Assembly (NCBI GenBank): GCA_007258455.2
Contig: VDFB02358134.1
Span: forward strand, 214,063,731 to 214,127,730
Reading direction: 5' to 3'
From: Sequoia sempervirens
Taxonomy: Eukaryota; Streptophyta; Pinopsida; Cupressales; Cupressaceae
DNA: 64,000 bases
The position numbers were made by a program, and so were the translations under genes. Positions within the stretch are counted from its first letter, which is position 1. Every line of letters begins with the position of its first letter. The notes under the pieces were generated by a model. That model was not told the DNA's origin. It worked only from the letters and a program-made list of their open reading frames with translations, and did no database searches. Positions 49,110 through 63,349 of the stretch are shown here, piece by piece.

Positions 49110-50761
49110 TGGAACATAGATTTTTGGGGACCCACTTGCTTTCTAGCACTTCTAGGGTTTTTCTCCTAAAAGGAGAAAGAGGGGTCAACAAAATGCTTAC
49201 GTTCACATTCAAAGATTAGCATGATATGGATGGAAAAGGGATGAAAAATTTCTAGATGTATTGTTTGAATGCAAGAAACTACTAAGATTGATTGACTAAT
49301 GAATAGAAACTAAAGGAAAACAACTTGTTTGAAAACACATTGTGTATTGTAAAATAACCTAAGAATGAATAATAGAATGCAACAGAAATGACTCAGACAG
49401 AAGGTGTGCACCTAAAGGCTTGAAGTAGACTACAAATTTCCTTTGAAATTTTGTTGATGATGTTTTTCAGGCCTACAGGGACTCATTTTCCATTCTAGGC
49501 GAATGAGTCCTAGTTCTGGTAAACTAAGCCATAATTTGTTTTTGTCAAAAATGTGTCAGAAAATGCAGAAAACATGAAACTAACCTAGAAATGGAACTCA
49601 TTCGCCACCAATGGCGAATGATTCCACTTTTCAATTTCTGAATATTCAAGAGTAGATTCTGGAGCTTCCGATCTTCACTTTGATGTTCTACAGGTGTCTG
49701 TTTCTAAAACTCTGATTTACAGGTCTGAAAATGAGATTTTGTTGATTCTTTGATTTGTTGGATGAAGAGAGGGCTTTAAAAGCTTTGCAACTTTATCTTC
49801 AATGATTTATAAGCTCCCAAGAGACCTAAATTTGCAAAAATACAAGAAGAGAAGAAATGTTTAATGTTATGGCATGGGGGTTTTCCTTGGTCAAACCCCA
49901 TTTAAGTAATTAAACCAAAATAATGAAATAATGGAATGAAAAATGTAATAATGGAATAGATTACCTTTCCATGATGATAGATCTTGAAATTCTGCAACAA
50001 AACATGTAGAATCTACACTTGAATGTCCTAGGAAGCTAAATTAATGACTTTTAATGTGAAAGCCCTAACTTGCTTAACTTGAGATAGAAGAATGGTGGAT
50101 GAGTAATGAAGAATGATTATTACATTGAATGGGGTCCAATGAGAGATAAAAACACTTATTTATACATGCTTGTGCCTTAGTTAACCGTTCATACCTCATC
50201 ACAGGCTGACATCAAGTATTTTTTAATAAAAACACAAAAGAAAATTTAAAATATTTTGAATTTGGGGCCAAGGGGGACTCATTCACCACCCATGGAAAAT
50301 GGGTCCCACCTAGGACCTGAAAATAGGTGTCAGGAATTAAGTTGTATTTAATGTTGTTTATCGGACTTACATTCAAAAATACACTTAATTAAAGCATATG
50401 AGGGCATAAAGGGGTCAAATAAGTCATAAGAAAGGGAAAAATAGTGAAGTTGTGCCTAGAAAAGTGTGAAATTTTGTTATAAGACTTTACAAAACTTCAA
50501 AATAGGACATGATGATGTGTAAAAAGGTGATTTTTAGGTGAATTGTAATGAATAGAGTCTAGAAGAATGTAGAAATGTTTTACAACACTTCACAACACCT
50601 TCACAAGACGTCACTAAAAGAATTTTATTTAGTTTTCAAGGGTCCAAGACTTAGTGTGGATGCATAAAATGCCTCACAACACCTAAATCAAGGCCTCATT
50701 AAGTCCATTTTATCATGAGTTATTCCCATGTCAAGAAAAGGATACCTTTTTCTATGACACA
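49110..50761 (-). repeat. alpha2 3' LTR
   Basis: A complete 1,652-bp LTR (TGGAACATAG to TATGACACA on plus). TATA-like word on the minus strand at 50157-50168. The polypurine tract AAAGTGGGGGCTAAA follows just inside. The left end lies next to GTTTG. Confidence 0.9.
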
Positions 50762-52764
50762 TTTAGCCCCCACTTTAGTGAGAGGATGAACCTGCTCCAA
50801 ACACATGCTAAAGTAGACATTCAAGAGATATCCACATGTAGGTCAAGCCCCCAAGATAGAAAATCATGCAAAGGCAAGATGAAAAGAGAGACGGGGTGGA
50901 AAAGATGTACTCACTCTAGGGGCACAGAACTTTTGATCATCCACAGGGTGAGAAATCCCAAAAGGTAAGATACTTACGCTAGTTGGTATGCACTTACAAA
51001 CACAAAGGTGGCTATGGGGAAATTCATGCCACTAGGTGGGCTTCCCGCTCAACCATATCAAAGTTATACCTTCTAATAACTTTAACAAGGTGCCATAAAG
51101 GAAAAGAAAATGATTTTGATACTTATAGACATTGTTAATTCAAAATAATATATGGATTGTTCGAAGGGATTTTTCTTAATTCATGCAAGGTCTCATCTTC
51201 GAGTAACATCATGCGCAATGTCTCCAAGAGAGGATAAGTGCAAATGATCTCATCCTAGGAAACATTGTACCTAATGCTTCCAAGAGAGCAAATCACAAGA
51301 AAATCACACAATGGAATATGAGTGGTGATGTATGCCCCCACATTAAAGCAGTTGCAAGCACCTGTACTATGAGCAATTTCTTTAAAGTAGAAGAGAAGGA
51401 AGAAGACATGAGAGCTTACACGGAAAATCCCTATGCCAAGTCATATGTTGTTGATGATGTTTTTCAGGCCTAGAGGAACTCATTTGCCATTCTAGGTGAA
51501 TCAACTGTCTTAGTTCTGGTAAACTGAGCCAGAATCTATTTATGTCAAAAGTGTGTCAGAAAATGCATAAGACATGAAACTAACCTGGAAATGGGACTCA
51601 TTCACCACCCATGGAAAATGAGTCCAATTTTGAATTTCTAAATATTCAAGTGTGGATTTTGTAGCTTCTAATATGCACTTTGATGTTCTATAGGTGTTCA
51701 TTTCTGAAACTCTGATTTATGGGTCTGAAAATGAGATTTTGTTGATTCTTTGACTTGTTGGATGAAGAGAGGACTTTAACAACTTTGCAACTTGATATTA
51801 AATTATTTATAATCTCCCAAGAGACCTAAATCTACAAACACACAAGAAGAGAAGAAGAAATGTTGAATGTTAGGGCATGGAGATTTGCCTTGGTCAAACC
51901 CTGTTTAAGTAATTAAACCAAAATTATGAAAGAATGGAATGAAACATGCAATAATGGAATAGATTACCTTGCCATGATGATAGATCTTGAAAGTTTGCAA
52001 CAAAACATGTAGAATCTACCCTTGAATGTCTTAGGAAGCTAAATTAATGACTTGCAATGTGGAAGCCCTAACTTGCTTAACTTGAGATAGAAGAATGATG
52101 GATGAGTAATGAAGAATGATTATTACATTGAATGGGGTTGAATGAGAGATAAAAACAACTATTTATACACATGTATGCCTTAGTTAACCATTCATACCTC
52201 ATCACAGGCCGACATCAAGTGTTTTTGAATAAAAACCCGAAAGAAAATTTAAAATATTTTGAATTTGGGGCCAAGGGGGACTCATTCGCCACACATGGCT
52301 AATGGGTCCCACCTAGGACCTGAAAATAGGTGTCAAGAATTAAATTGCATTTAATGTTGTTTATCGTGCTTACATTCAAAAATACACTTATTTAAAGCAT
52401 ATGAGGGCATAAAGGTGTCAAATAAGTCATAAGAAAGGGATAAATAGTGAAATTGTGCCTAGAAAAGTGTGAAATCTTGTTACAAGACTATACAACACTT
52501 CAAAATAGGACTTGATAAAGTGTAAAAAGGTGATTTTTAGGTGAATTGTAATGAATAGAGTATATAAGAATGTATAAATTTTTTACAACACTTCACAACA
52601 CCTTCACAAGACGTCGCTAAAAGAATTTTATTTAGTTTTCAAGGGTCCAAGACTTAGTATGGATGCATAAAATGTCTCACAACACCTGAATCAAGGCCTC
52701 ATTGAGTCCATTTTATTATAAATTATTCCCATGTGAAGAAAAGGGTAATTTTTTCTATGATATA
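49110..52764 (-). mobile_element. LTR retrotransposon alpha2, internally deleted
   Basis: Left (3') LTR 49110-50761, interior stub 50762-51444, then a direct join at ATGTT (51445-51449) into the middle of the right (5') LTR, ending 52764. Flanked by perfect GTTTG at 49105-49109 and 52765-52769. Compared with alpha1, 2,570 bp (positions 2311-4880) are missing: all of the ORF, the primer site and the first ~345 bp of the right LTR. ATGTT is present at both edges in alpha1, so the deletion used 5-bp microhomology. Confidence 0.9.
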
Positions 52765-55700
52765 GTTTGATGATGATAAGATTGAGATTGATATTGCCAA
52801 TTAGGTAAATTAAGACTAAATAATTAGAATATCATATATTCTAAAAATATAGAATAAAAATACAAAATTTGGCTAGAATGGGTCACTAGGCACTCTAATA
52901 TGAAGATGCTAAATTCTTGGTTTTGAAAGAAACTAGAGATACAATAGGGTCTATAAGCCTTTGATTATGAAAATCTATATCCAAAGTCTGATAGTTTTCA
53001 AATTATCAACTTTTCCCTAATTCAAGGACAAATGATTCTTGAATGTTTATCTTAGAGTTTTGATGCTTTGAGATCTTCATGTTAAAAGGTGCAAGACAAC
53101 TGAGAGGGGGGGTGAATTAGTTTTCACCAAATTCAAACTCTTATCAACTTCACAATCACACTATTTTGTTATTAAGTATGAACATGAAATGTAGATAACA
53201 GAAAGGAAAATCAACACAATGAACACCATATTTTATGTGGAAAACCCAATAAGGGAAAAAACCATGGTGAGGATTAACTCACAATATAAACTAATAGAAA
53301 AATTGAATACAAGAGGCTCACTACTAATGGCTCACTGCCTGAATACAAAGGCTCACTTCCTACAAAAAGGACTCACTGTCCAACAAGGAGGCTCACTGCC
53401 TACATATACAAAAGATAATAGAAAGATCCACCACAAAAATTTACACACATTCATAGTCTTGATTGGAAGATTGCAGAAACCTTCAACTCAATGATTTTAG
53501 GAATCTAACACAATAAATTACTGAACACATACATAACTTTGAATTCACTCTTTATTAATTTTATCAAAATCACTAGGTGTCTCATCATTTCAGCACATTT
53601 ACAACATCATAATGATAGCTCCATGTAATTACAACATCTCAACAAAATCTCAACTATCGTTGCACAATCTGCAACATTCTGAACTATGTTGACATCAATG
53701 ACAACATTAATGACAACACAACCAAACTTTTTCATACTTGTAACACTTCAATCCACTTTAGACCTATAAAATGCAAGGACAAGGGAAGAATGGTTGTGCT
53801 ATATAGGGTCTTGCCTCAGGCAAGCCCCATTTTGTTGTTTCCATCTCCACAAATTTCTATGATGGTATGGTGTCAATTACTTACCCTAGGTTGAGAAGAG
53901 GTAAATAGATACAAATGAATGATAAATAACAATAGTATAACTTACCACTCATATTTGTATTCTTTTTTGGTGAAGTCATATGGCTCATCTCATACAAGGA
54001 GAAATTAATGATTGCTTGAAGATCATGCAAGTGATAGTGCTCACAATAATAAACATCAAACATGAAATATATTACTATGCATAAACATGAATTTGTTGAT
54101 GTGTTGCAAACATGATATTGGCTAAAAGAGTGTTATAGATATGATGCTAATTCTACTCTTGAAATTGATTTAATTTCCTTTTGAATTTTTTCTTGAGAGA
54201 TCAAAAGTTTATTAGATTTCTTGGATGTTCAAATGGAAGGAAAGATTTATATTTATATGACTTTCAACATATTTTTCTTTAACCATTATGTCAATCTAAC
54301 AAATGATTTTGAATTCATAAACATATTAGTGACAACAGTTCATTTCAAGATTTAGGGCTTGATTAGGGGGGATAAGGGAGTTGGGGAACCCTAGTCTAGC
54401 CCTATTTTAATTTTAAGATATTTATTAAATAAATATTTAATTTAATTTCCCAAATTTAATTCAATTTTCTGAAAAATGATAATTAGAAAAATGATAAATA
54501 AGCATAATTAGGAAGAAAGACTTAGTGGGGGAGCCAAACATAGTGTGTGATTGTCAAGGGTGACAATTTACAATGCTACAAAGGAATCATGAATTGTAGA
54601 TTCCTTGTGAAGCATGCCAATATTATTCTATCATAGTATAATATAGAGATGCATGTTGTGTTGGATGTATGTCCCATGTGATTGATTTCTTTTTCATGGT
54701 TAATTATTAATCATTTTGGTGATGGCAGACATATTGTGTTGCTCTGGCTTGTGAACTTGAATATATACTTCCTTATCCTTGGTTTGTTAATAGATTATTA
54801 CTATGTGACAATGTGTTTCATTGCATTGTAATTGTAATTCCATTGACTGTGATGTTTTAGTGAAGTTCCATTCTTGTGTTGAAAGGAAATTTTCATGTGG
54901 AATACCTTGGGTTATTCCATATAAGTCCTTATAATTATATTCTTACATAATGATTTGATTTTTTTTTATGATGTAGTAATTTATTGACCAATTTGATTAT
55001 ACTTACAATGATTCGTTGATATTATGATCTTATCTTCTGTGACATGTTTGGATTCTTAGAAGAATTATTCACTTGGTGTGCTTGAGCATGTTCTCTAACT
55101 CACTTAGACCTTGTTTTCTACAAGTACAGTAACATGAACTATTCTCTCAGTGTGACTAGCATTAGTCACATAGTGCATGCAAATTGTAGCTTCTAAAGTT
55201 TCTACTTTATTTATTGATGAATTCTCTATTTTTCTCTAAGGATTCAAAATAATTTATTAATTCTTATTTGAGGACCCAAGTCACCAAATTTCACTAATTT
55301 TTTATTATCTTGTGACCCTTTCCCATGCTCAATTTATTTTGAAATTGAGCTCATTTAATGCTTTATTGTTGGAATTGGTAATCTTTCTTCTTGGTATTCT
55401 TTCATTATTATGGTGGCTATATTGAAATGTTTCAACTGCTAGTCATGTCTCATGTAATTTTTTTTCCCTATCATATCAATGATGGGTCTCTAATGGATTG
55501 TAAAGGGGATTGGATTGTGAATAATATATAATTTTTTGATGTATATGTTAAGTATAACTATGTTAAGTTAAGAATTCCTTATTCCTTTTGAATCATAAGT
55601 GGATGCATGGTGAAGATTTGGAGAGTTATGAGTCGCATGTTGAACATATGTATATTTTTTTTTGAGTAACATTTTTAGTTGGTTTGAAAATCATATATTT

Positions 55701-56898
55701 TGGTAGTGAGTGATTTGCATTTGAATCTATATATGAGATTGATTTTTATCATTTATCTAGTTTATTTTGAGATTGAAATATGTTAAAATCCTTGGATGGA
55801 TTATTCATTTCTCTTAGTAGCTATAAATGGGTTGGGTGTTGATTTAGTTCACCAACTACATTTGTTCTTATTTTTAATGGTCTTCTGGCCATAGATCCTA
55901 GTCTTTTTCATTTATTGAGTGTTTGAGGAGGTATTTTAAATATTGATTTCATGTTATTGAATACCATTAGGTTCACATCATGTCATTTAGAAATGATTTC
56001 CATAGATACACTAATTTTTTTATACAGTGTAGGGTATGATGACGTGTTAATAGATGATTTTACACATTATTTCTATTCACTACATTATAATTATTTATCT
56101 ATTTATTTTGTTGCTAGTTGGGTAAATTTTATAGTTACAAGATTCTCCTTTGGAGTTTAGAGGTTTTTGTAGCTTTGTGCTAGAAGAGATACAATATTTG
56201 TATGAAGTATTTTACATCCTATGTATCCCATTTTATAAATACTTGGTGATTGATCCTTGTAGATTTTTTTGATCATTTTTTGATGATATTGTTACGTCAT
56301 TTAAATTTTTAGTTGGACATAGTTGATAATGGATGTAGTGTATAATAGAGTTAAGCTTCTATGTTCTCTATTTAGTTACCTCCTTAGATGTATTCCTTGT
56401 GACTTATGTGTTCTTAATCCTTTCTTGTTAGGAATGATTATGCTTTTAGGAAGGCGTTTCTTAGATTCTTCCCTCTAGAAACCTATAAGTTGATTTTATT
56501 TTTATGTTGAGAAGTTATAGTGTTAGATAAATACTTTCTTTTAGAGGTGGAACCTAAGGAAAAACTTCATTAAAAAAAAACATAAATAAAAGAAGGCATG
56601 ATTTTGGTGACCATGGAGGTGATATAGTTTTTTCTATAGCCTTGAGGGAAAGTTTTCCCTATCTTTGATTTTTAGCATTATGGATCAAGGCCTTTATCAT
56701 ATGAGAGACTATAGGAAGTGTGACCTTTTTGTTGGAAATATCATGGAGAGTAGTGTTTGCGGGGTTGTGTAACTTTCCATGGTTTAGTATCTTAGCTAGA
56801 TGTAATTCCCTATATTAAAGTAGAATTCTTGGATTAGAACCTTGTTTATCTTGTGGTTAGTTGAACAATGTGATTCTATCTTGTACTTGGTTGCAATG
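52765..56898. other. Inter-element spacer, copy 2
   Basis: Duplicate of 6194-11170 lacking the part equivalent to 6954-7788; the join is at about 53523. The G-run motif ACTGAGAGGGGGGGTGAATT at about 53099-53118 is better kept here than in copy 1. The 69-codon ORF at 55951-56160 is the counterpart of 10225-10434. No gene is supported. Confidence 0.6.
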
Positions 56899-58510
56899 TG
56901 AACCATAAATTTTTGGGGTTCAACACTCTTACACTTCTAGGATTTTGCACCTAAAAGGAGAGAGGAATCCCAAAAATCTAGAGGTCTCACTCAAGACTAA
57001 TAAAAATATGATTGAAATATGTCTAAATAGAATGTCCTAGACGCAAAGAACTGATAAAAGAGATGAATTATTAATGCAAAACTAATGAAATACACTTTGT
57101 TTGAAAACATAATGTGACATGCAAGAAGACCTAAAAAGATGAATAGAAATGCAAATAAAACATAACAGGAAAGAAAAACAAAAAGTGTGCACTTGGAAAT
57201 GTGTTGAGGACTGGAATGAGGACTGCGAATGTTGTTGATCCTAAAATTTTGACCTACTGGGACACTTACACCATTTTGGGCAACTTAGTCCTAGATCCAG
57301 AATATTGTTACGGAGCCTGTTTCAGCCAAATGGGTATCTGAATCTACAAAAATTTCTGACAAACATGTATAGTGGGACTAAATCACCATTGATAGCAACT
57401 TAGTGCACTTTAGCTTTTCTGAAAACCCGAAAGTGGAAACAAAAGCTCTCAGTCTGCACTTTCTACTCATCTAGGTGTCCAGTTCTAGAACTCTAACTTT
57501 CAGCACTGTAAGTGAATTTTTGTGGATATTTTGACCTAGCCAAAAAGGATATGTCTTCAACAAGTTTCCAATCTATCCTTCAATGATCTTCAAGGTACCT
57601 AAATTTGCAAGCACACAAAGAAAGAGAGATAAATGTTGAATGTTAGAGCATGGGGGTTTTCCTTGGTCAAACCCCTTTTAGGTAATTAAACCAAATGAAG
57701 AAATAAGATGAAGCATGAACATGAGATGAAGGAATTAGGAACTTTCCATGATGATTGATCTTGAATTTCTATAGCAATAGATGAAACATCTTCCCTTGAA
57801 TTCCTTAGAAAGCTATCTTGATGACTTAAGATGCTAAAACCCTAGCTTTCATGACTTGAGATAGATAATGAATGATGAATGAATGATGAATGGATTGGGG
57901 GTGAAATAAGACGAAAAACCCTAGATTTATACATGATTATAAAAAATTCCTGAAAATACCATATCACAATCCGACCTCAAGGTTTAGAAAATAATATCCC
58001 GCCAAAATTTTAAAATAATTTTGATTTTTGAGCCAAATGGGACTAAGTCGACCCAAGTGGCGACTTGGTCCCACTTGAGAACTTTAAGTGGGTGTCAGGA
58101 ATTAAAGTGTATTAAATGATGTTTAACAAGATTATTCTAAAAAAACACTTAAGTGGGGCCTGTAAGTGCATAAAGGGGTCATTTAAACATTTAATAAAGG
58201 GTCAAATTATTGATGAGAAGCCTAGAAAAGCATGAAAGTTTCTTACAACACTTTACAACACTTTGAAATAAGGCTTGGTAAGTGGTTATTTAGGTGAATT
58301 ATAAAAAAATGGTCCTAGAAAAGTGTGAAAGTGGGTTACAACACTTTTACAAGACATCATAGAATTCTTATTGACTCACAAGGGTCCAAGACCTAATGTG
58401 AATGTGTTGACCACATTACAACATTAAATCTAGGAAAAACAAGGCCAATATCCATAAGAAAGACCCAAATGAGCATGAAAATGTCCAAGGATACATTTTT
58501 TTACACTACA
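56899..58510 (-). repeat. beta2 3' LTR
   Basis: A complete LTR of 1,612 bp, TGAACCATAAATTTTTGG to TTACACTACA on plus. The TATA-like word at 57925-57936 has one change (GATTTATACATG on plus). The polypurine tract AAAGTGGGGGTTAAA follows. Confidence 0.87.
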
Positions 58511-59684
58511 TTTAACCCCCACTTTAGTGAGAGGATGAACTTTCTTCAAACTTACATTAAAGTAGACATTCAAGAGGGTTCCAATGGTACCAGTACAAAT
58601 GACAAAGGATGAAAAAGATCAAAGGAGGTTGCACAAGGCCCCAAGATCCAAGATCCTAAGTCAAACAAACATAAGCACAAGAAGACAAACAAGATGAAAG
58701 ATTTGCAACAAAACAAGATACACAATCATGCAATGGAAAGAACTAAAATGAATAGAAGTAAAAAGGTGGATCAAGCTTCAACCATTTTCCCAACACATTG
58801 TGGACCAGATCTAGGTTGTTTGTCTAGAAATGCATACTCATTCTAAGGCGAGGAAACTCTTGGTTGTCCGCCAGGTGAGAAGTCCTAAAAAGGTTAGAAA
58901 CATACACTCATGGTTGGTATGCACTCACACATACGCAAGTGGCTACGGGGAAATTCATGCCTCGGATTGGGCTTCCTACTCAACCATACCAAAGTTATAC
59001 CTCCTGATAACTTTAATAAAGTGCCACACAAAATAATCTTTGAGCTCTATGAGACAAGAAAAACCTCATATGTTTGAAACTCATAGACATTGTAAATCCA
59101 AAATAGTACAAGGAATGTTCAAAGGGATTTTTCTTAGTTCGTGCAAGGTCTCTTCTTAAGGAACATCATGCTTAATGTCTCCAAGAGAGGATAAGTGCAA
59201 ATGGTCTCATCTTGTTTCCAAGAGAGTACAAGTGCAAGGTCTCATCCTGGGGAACATTGTATCTAATGCTTCCAAGAGAGGAAATCACAAGAAAAAAGAA
59301 AATTGAAGAATGAAGTATGAGTGTCAATGTATGCCCCAACTTTAAAGCGGTTGCTAACAACACACTATGAGCAATTGCTTTAAAGTAGAAGAAGAGATGA
59401 TAGCTTATTCAGAAAGCCCTATGCCAATTCATTTGTTTCTAATAAGCTACATCATGAAAAAGGTAGTATGTCACATGCGATCCAACTGAAGGCATGTTGT
59501 CTACATCCCAAGCTTGCTCTTACATTTTCATGAAAGTTTAACGACTAGCCAAAAGAGGCAATGACAAGTGACATACAAGGACAAGGCTACCAAACCCCTT
59601 GCCCCCACTTAGTGTAGGACAAGGGTGAGCCAAAATGATTGATAAGATGCATGGTAGAGTGAAAATTAGTATCAATTAGAGAAA
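58511..59684 (-). other. beta2 3' untranslated interior
   Basis: Non-coding, collinear with 12480-13643. It contains the GCAAGGTCTC / CCAAGAGAGGA short repeats (59140-59285). No protein is supported. Confidence 0.6.
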
Positions 59685-62644
59685 TTAGGTGCCCCTGACA
59701 TAAGGAAGAACACCACACTCCTTAAGATGTTGAATTTTTCTACTCAAAGCCTTACATTCATTAGTAGAATGACCATGAACTCTGTGATAGGTGCAGAATG
59801 AAGTCTTGTAATAAAATTTCTTTCAAGTTCATGGAGGAAAGGATATCAAGTGATCTTAGAGGAGTCGTGACAAAATACCCTCTTGATCAGTGGTAGAAGG
59901 TGTTCTTGTAGTTTGTGACAAAGATACTTCTTTCTTAGTACAAGATGTCATACCTACGCAAGATTCTTTAGATGGTGAGATTTGGTGCTCTCCATTGCAG
60001 GAGAGTGTAAAATATAATGAACTCAAATCATTAGTGTTTTGTGAGATGACATTTATATTAAGCGGAGATTTCTTTATTGGTTTCATTCTAGGAAAAGGAG
60101 AACAATAAAAACCACTAGTGTCTATCAGTTCAAAGTGCACTACCATTAAAGTCATCTTAGAAGGGTGTGTTGTGATGGTGTTGATGTTAAAGGAAGGCTT
60201 TTTTATTTCTATTAAAGGACAATAACCAATACAATGAGTTGTGTCTTGTGTGTTAGGCTCTATAGGGTTGTGGATACCTTGTTCATTAGTACCACATCCT
60301 TTTCCACTATATCCAAGTTGTTTCATAAGTTCATAACCTTTTCCATAAAGCTTTTTCATTGCTTTTGGATTGAGTGGTTGTGCGTTCTTGAGTTCTTCAA
60401 AGTTTGTTGTGTAATCTATTGTCTTTTGTTCTAAAGTGGTTGAGGTGGATGATTTTGAAGGGTCGTACGAGTTTTGTGTTGACATGATTGCTTTGTCGTG
60501 TCTCTGTGTAGAGTCTTTTGTTATGATCTTGTATTCTCCCATGAATGTTGGTGTGAAATCTAACGAACCCCAATCATTTTCTAATAGCTTCATGACTACC
60601 TCAATGTGTTTTTCTTTATCTTTTTGTTGTACGAGCTCCACTTTTGTAGTTGGGGTTAAGGTTCTCAAGGGGTTCTCTTTGTTTTTCTCAAATTGCAAGA
60701 TGCTATAATGCTCATGATCAGCGTCAAGTGTGTGGACTTTTTTGTTGTAGACATATTTCATTGTACGATGGAGAATAGAAGGCACCCCATTCATTGCATG
60801 AATCCATGGTCTACCTAAGAGGAAATCATATGAAAGATCATTAGGAATAACATGGATTAGTGTATCCAATGTGGCCTTTCCAACTATAATAGGTATATTA
60901 ATCACACCTAATGGTTGTTTTCCTAAATTGTCAAATTCCGTGATAGATAGAGATTCGGGTTGAATTTTTGAATTATCCACACAAAGCCTATCCAAAAGGT
61001 TTATGCTACACACATTAAGGGAAGAGCCATTGTCAACAAGGCTTCACTTTATCCCTATCCAATTAAATTGATCTATGATCATGAAAGCATCATTTTATTT
61101 TTGTACTTCCAAAGGGGGGAATTCACTTTGGTGGGAAATAATGTCAGCATTTTTTTCTTGAATAATAGTTGCTATGTCATTTGGTTGCACATTAGTATTG
61201 ATAGGAACTTGTTGTAAGGTTGTTTGAAGCATAGTGTGATAGCTAGGTGAGTCCTAAATTAAATCCCATAGGGATATCTTTGCACGAGTATTCTTAAGTT
61301 GTTCAACAAGTTCATATGCCCTAATGTGTGAATTTAATTGAGGATCTCTAGGAAATATGGGATTAGGAAAAGGTAAGGGTGTTGGGGTGGGTTGTTGTGG
61401 TTGCAGATTATTTGTAGTGTTATATGTATGAGCAATGGTATTATGACTCAATTTTTGTGACACATTATTCTTAGGTCCAGGTAAAGGATAAGTTCGGGTT
61501 TGTTGTGAGTTTTTTGTTTGTGTGATGGTGGGTAAAGGATTAGAGGATTCTTAGGATTTCCTATAGGGTATGGAGGAGGTTCATTAATCAAGGGGGATCT
61601 AATGGACAGTTGTGCATTCATAACCTTGACAGCCTTGGTTTGTTGTATCTCTAATAAAGGGCAATCTAGAATAACCTCTTTACCTTTATCGAAGGAATAC
61701 ACATTACTATTGTTGCCATATTCTAGCATCATGATATTCTCCCTAGGAGGAGAGGTTTTAGGATAACTACGAATCAAATGTTCTTGAAATTCATGGATGA
61801 CTTCATCGCAAGTAGCCCAGAATGATCAATTTTTGGATTTTCATGTTTATCAATAGTGGGGAGATTAGGGGAAGACTCTATTTGATTGTCATGTTTCTGT
61901 AAGATCTTATTATCTTGTTCCATATTGGCTACCCTAGTAGGACAGCTTGTAATATGTTCATCCATGGTTAAATTTTTTAAAGCAACTTCATCACAAATAG
62001 GGGAGGCATCAAGAGAAGGAAAACTATGATTTTCATGCTTACCAAATAGATCTTCCCATAAGATAGGAACATTAGGGAAGGGAGAGACAATAGCCTTATG
62101 ACTCTCATCCATTTTTTTTCCAACACCAACTTAGTATCGTCTTCATAGCTATGAGAGATACTAGTAGAAGAACAAGTATGATTATCGTGATCATTGATAA
62201 GTTCATTCCTTTGGCCCATAATGTCTTGAAAAATAGGATAGGTAGGGGAATGATCATAAAGAGAGTTATCATAGATCTTTAAGGTTTGCTTATCTAACAC
62301 TAACATATCCTCATCACTATCACAAGAGGAGAAGATGTTAGGAGATGAACATATGTAAGTTTCAAGGGTCTCTTTTTGTGTTGTGTGATCGTCATCATTG
62401 CTTATCGTTATGTCCTCTTTTATAGTATTTTTGTTTTTCTAATAGGAGAGGTAAGAGGAGGGAAAAAACTCAGGTTTTCAAAACTCTCATCAATTGGTTC
62501 TTCTAGCACTATAATATCTTCTTCACAAGTGGGAGAGATAATAGGAGAAGAAAAAATGTGATTGTTATGATTATCTAAGGTTTCTTTCACTAGACTAACC
62601 TCTCTCACAGAACAGATACTAGAAGAGGGATCGATGACGAACAA
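59685..62644 (-). pseudogene. beta2 protein: retropepsin, G-patch, CHHC knuckle
   Basis: ATG at 62644 (MFVIDPSSS) to TAA 59685-59687, about 980 codons if joined. The N-terminal ~400 residues are Ser/Pro/acidic, with repeated SSPxISP-like words and several frame changes (near 62440, 62130, 61790, 61465). AYELVEQLKN...ISLWDLI follows and ends in TAG (61254). After TGA 61044 comes the retropepsin: active site DNGSS at 61020-61034, then FLLGRPWIHAM near 60803-60830. The longest open part (61013-59856, 385 aa) continues through the G-patch GKGYELMKQLGYSGKGCG (about 60270-60345). CTYHRVHGHSTNEC lies near 59745-59800. The protease would mature a polyprotein, while G-patch and knuckle bind RNA. A G-patch behind a retropepsin is also known in betaretroviruses. 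The product resembles Ty3/gypsy Tat-type proteins but has no capsid or pol. Dead. Confidence 0.82.
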
Positions 62645-63349
62645 AAGAGAGGGGAAAGGACCTCATATTCATATGCACTTACAAAACTTTCTTACAACAT
62701 GCAATAAGATCTAAAAATAGAACATGAAGTATAATAACTATAGATTTTTGTAATGAAAACATGATGTAATGATTATTCTACAAACATGAAATATAACCAT
62801 GCTAAAGCAAACATGCAAAAGAGGAATGCATTTTTTTAGATTTGAAGGATGACAATTGACTAATTATGCTATGTAACAATGTGAGAATGCAAATTTGAAA
62901 TTTAAGCCACGCATGAAATGAGCTAATTCAAGCTAGATCTAATGAAATGCATGTAACAGAAACTCAACCAACTGATACAAATAGTTAATGACAACAAACA
63001 AAAGTGCAGAAATAGGGTTTTCAGTGCTGTGAAAGGCAGTTTCAAGGGTGGAAAGGGACTAAGTCGCCCAAGGTGGCGAATGAGTCACAATGGGGATTTG
63101 TTTCAAATTTATCCAATTCTTTTGATGGTTTTTTATGTCTTCTATGTTGTATGATGTAGACCTAAGATGCAAATGCAAAATTTCAAAAAAAAATAATGAT
63201 TTCAGATACAAAAATGCAACCTATATGCACTTTCACTAATGCAAAATTTGAAACCCTAGAATGACACTTTACTAGTGCAAGCTAATTCTAGGATGATGAT
63301 GGAATTCCAAATAATACAAGAAGGTATTTGAAAAGTAGGTTCACAAAAA
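62645..63349 (-). other. beta2 leader and primer-binding region
   Basis: Untranslated, collinear with 21514-22219. The primer site is slightly decayed here: TTTTTGTGAACC on the minus strand beside the LTR, against TTTTGGTGAACC in beta1. Confidence 0.6.

Noticed and set aside
15011..61256. Stops shared by beta1 and beta2 (TAG before the protease, TGA before DNGSS) as proof of mobilisation in trans
   Set aside because: The two betas are copies made by block duplication, not independent insertions, so shared stops show only that the parent was already broken.
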